Part shown: piece by piece, positions 62,718-64,000 of the stretch
How positions within the stretch are numbered: the first letter of the stretch is position 1
Layout: each line of letters begins with the position of its first letter
Source: Tsukamurella spumae
Lineage (GTDB): Bacteria; Actinomycetota; Actinomycetes; Mycobacteriales; Mycobacteriaceae
DNA: 64,000 nucleotides
Assembly: GCF_012396015.1 (NCBI RefSeq)
Contig: NZ_JAAXOQ010000014.1
Span: 46,687-110,686 of the forward strand
Direction of reading: 5' to 3'
Notes under the pieces: model-generated
Told to the model about the DNA's origin: nothing
Databases searched by the model: none
What the model saw: the letters and a program-made list of their open reading frames with translations, nothing else
Program-made: the position numbers and the translations under genes

Positions 62718-63368
62718 CTACTGCTCGCGGGAGGTCGCCGGCGCGGGGAGGATCTCGGTGGGTTCGACCACCTCGGCTTCGGGTGCGGAGGCCGCCGGGG
62801 CCTCCTCGTCGCCGAGATTGTGGAAGGCACGACCGAGTTCCTCGGAGACGTTGATGATGCGCGCCTGCTTGACCGCGGGCTTGTCGATCTCCTCGGCCAC
62901 GTACTGCGCGATGAACCGCCGGATCTCCGCGTCCACGCTGGCCACGACGCGCACGATCGAGCCGCGGATCGTCCGCGACTCGACGTCGACCCACACGTCC
63001 TTGGGCTTGGGCGGGTCGACCTCGATGCGCAGTTCCAGCGGCGCGGCGGCCCGCACGGTGAGCGGCAGCGTGATCAGGCCGGCCACGTCGTAGCGGATCC
63101 GGTCGACCCTGAGGTCGATGAGCAGGCCGATGCGCAGCGGGATCTTCACCGTGAAGGTGATGAGCTCGCCCACCTGGCGGGTGAGCTGCGGCTCGTCGAT
63201 CTCCACCTGCGCCCACACCTTGGCCATTCCGCCGGGGCCCGACGGGATCGGGCCCACGGTGAAATCGCCCCCGGCGATATCGGAGAACGCGGAGCCGACG
63301 CGCTCCTCGTTCACGGCGATCTCGAAGAAGCGCCGCCCGAACTCCTCGTAACTCACGTACTCAGGCAC
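62718..63368 (-). CDS. Conserved hypothetical protein
   Basis: I do not recognise a family. The 216-residue soluble protein is beta-rich in residues 45-140 (for example VGELITFTVKIPLRIGLLID and LRIEVDPPKPKDVWVDVESR) with a long C-terminal helix and a Pro/Glu-rich tail. The pattern recalls lipid-binding or tubular-lipid-domain-like folds, but this is a guess from strand periodicity. GTG 63368 follows CAGGAT and six bases. It lies between a TetR gene and the end of an Ala/Pro-rich protein gene, 46 bases downstream of the latter on the same strand. Confidence 0.65.
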   Translation of the reverse strand: MPEYVSYEEFGRRFFEIAVNEERVGSAFSDIAGGDFTVGPIPSGPGGMAKVWAQVEIDEPQLTRQVGELITFTVKIPLRIGLLIDLRVDRIRYDVAGLITLPLTVRAAAPLELRIEVDPPKPKDVWVDVESRTIRGSIVRVVASVDAEIRRFIAQYVAEEIDKPAVKQARIINVSEELGRAFHNLGDEEAPAASAPEAEVVEPTEILPAPATSREQ

Positions 63369-63414
63369 GAGACCATCCTGCCCTATCCGCTGATAGCGAT
63401 TCGCTGGGAGTCGA

Positions 63415-64000
63415 TCACTTCCGTCCGCCGGGGCGCTTCGCGCCCGCCGCGATCCCGAAGCCCTTGGCCTTCGACGCGCCCTCCGTCGTGAGCGTACGGT
63501 CGTCGCCGCCCGACGGTGCCGGGCTTGCGGGGGCGTCGTCGACCGCGGTGTCCGGGGCCGACGGTGCGCTGTCCGCGGGCGCGTCCTCGACGGGGGCCGG
63601 GGCCGCGGGGGCTTCCGGTGCCGGTGCCGGGGCCTGCGGTGCGGCGGCCTGCGGTGCGGGTGCCGGCTCGGCCGGGGCAGCTGCGGCGGCGCGCGGTGCG
63701 CCGGGCTTCTTGGCGCCCGGTCGCTTGGCGCCGGCGGCGATCCCGAACCCTGCGGCCTTGGACTCCCCGGTCGTGGCGAGCGTGCGGTCCGCAGCGGGAG
63801 CAGCCGCTGCCGGCGCCTCGGGCGCCGGAGCTGCGGGCGCCTCGGCCGCGGGGGCCTCCGCCGGCGTGGCTGCAGGAGCGGCGGCCGCGGGGGCCTCCGC
63901 CGCTGCGGCTGCGGGCTTGGGCGCGCCGGGCTTCTTCGCGCCGGGGCGCTTCGCCCCGCCGGCCATGCCGAGGCCGACTGTGGGCTTGGCGGGTGCCGCC
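63415..64000 (-). CDS. C-terminal Ala/Pro/Lys-rich repeat tail, probably of the Rv0338c-like Fe-S reductase (start outside window)
   Basis: The frame is open to the window end, so only about 194 C-terminal residues are seen. They contain three copies of a unit G-F-G-I-A-A-G-AKRPGAKKPG at intervals of about 75 residues, each of the last two introduced by DRTL-x-T. Long Ala/Pro stretches separate them. Mycobacterial Rv0338c, which lies next to the aspC/alaA homologue, carries a similar low-complexity basic tail after its heterodisulfide-reductase-like Fe-S domains, so this is my best assignment. No cysteine motif is visible in the part present. Confidence 0.6.
   Translation of the reverse strand, partial: AAPAKPTVGLGMAGGAKRPGAKKPGAPKPAAAAAEAPAAAAPAATPAEAPAAEAPAAPAPEAPAAAAPAADRTLATTGESKAAGFGIAAGAKRPGAKKPGAPRAAAAAPAEPAPAPQAAAPQAPAPAPEAPAAPAPVEDAPADSAPSAPDTAVDDAPASPAPSGGDDRTLTTEGASKAKGFGIAAGAKRPGGRK

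Overview
This 64 kb window is chromosomal DNA of a high-GC actinobacterium of the order Mycobacteriales. The evidence is an arabinan arabinosyltransferase of the AftD type, a mycothiol-dependent formaldehyde dehydrogenase (MscR), a DUF3068 membrane protein, LpqI, and the fadE5/htdX/fabG4/fadA2 set. Many start codons sit 6-7 bases after a TANNNT box, as in leaderless mycobacterial transcripts. Gene content and order recall Tsukamurella or a close relative, but the genus is inferred from memory and not proven. No phage, insertion sequence, rRNA or CRISPR array was seen. No stretch over 300 bases lacks a gene; the longest gaps are 40633-40909 and 6148-6390.

Layout. 1-4.2 kb: end of a two-domain FtsX permease, then a FAD oxidoreductase coupled to an ECF41-type sigma factor. 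4.2-6.1 kb and 14.0-24.2 kb: an envelope glycan locus in the order I remember for M. tuberculosis Rv0224c-Rv0228 and Rv0236c-Rv0236A (methyltransferase, GT4 transferase, multispan protein, flippase-like protein, DUF3068 protein, acyltransferase, AftD, small DUF2613-like protein). Lying inside this locus, 6.2-14.0 kb holds a compact five-gene operon (response regulator fused to a thioredoxin-reductase-like flavoprotein, cNMP-domain histidine kinase, UBP zinc finger, MscR, MBL hydrolase), a membrane protein and a PapA-like acyltransferase. 24.2-28.5 kb: stress protein, CtaG-like membrane protein divergent from a His/Met-rich lipoprotein, LpqI, and a TetR regulator.

28.6-39.2 kb: lipid genes htdX-fabG4, fadA2 and fadE5, with a CoA-binding protein, an acyltransferase and a YhgE-type exporter with a degenerate ATPase between them. 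A TTAC-N6-GTAA palindrome lies at the tetR, fabG4/fadA2 and fadE5 promoters, suggesting one regulon. 39.2-47.0 kb: methyltransferase with endonuclease IV, DUF1023 hydrolase with a small helical protein, MFS exporter with divergent TetR, SDR, and acyl-CoA ligase. 47.2-55.7 kb: sulfite-oxidase-like molybdoenzyme, glutaminase-STAS fusion, class III aminotransferase, phosphorylase and several small membrane proteins. 55.1-64 kb: isochorismatase-type hydrolase running into a tRNA-Gly gene, amino acid permease, dcd, YibE/F protein, ABC-2-type permease with an AlaA/AspC aminotransferase, TetR, and the repetitive tail of a protein that is probably the Rv0338c-like Fe-S reductase.

Two window-wide signals stand out. 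The nonamer GCACCGTCG (or its complement) was found by eye at 51 places, against about two expected from base composition. At least fifteen genes show leaderless promoter geometry.
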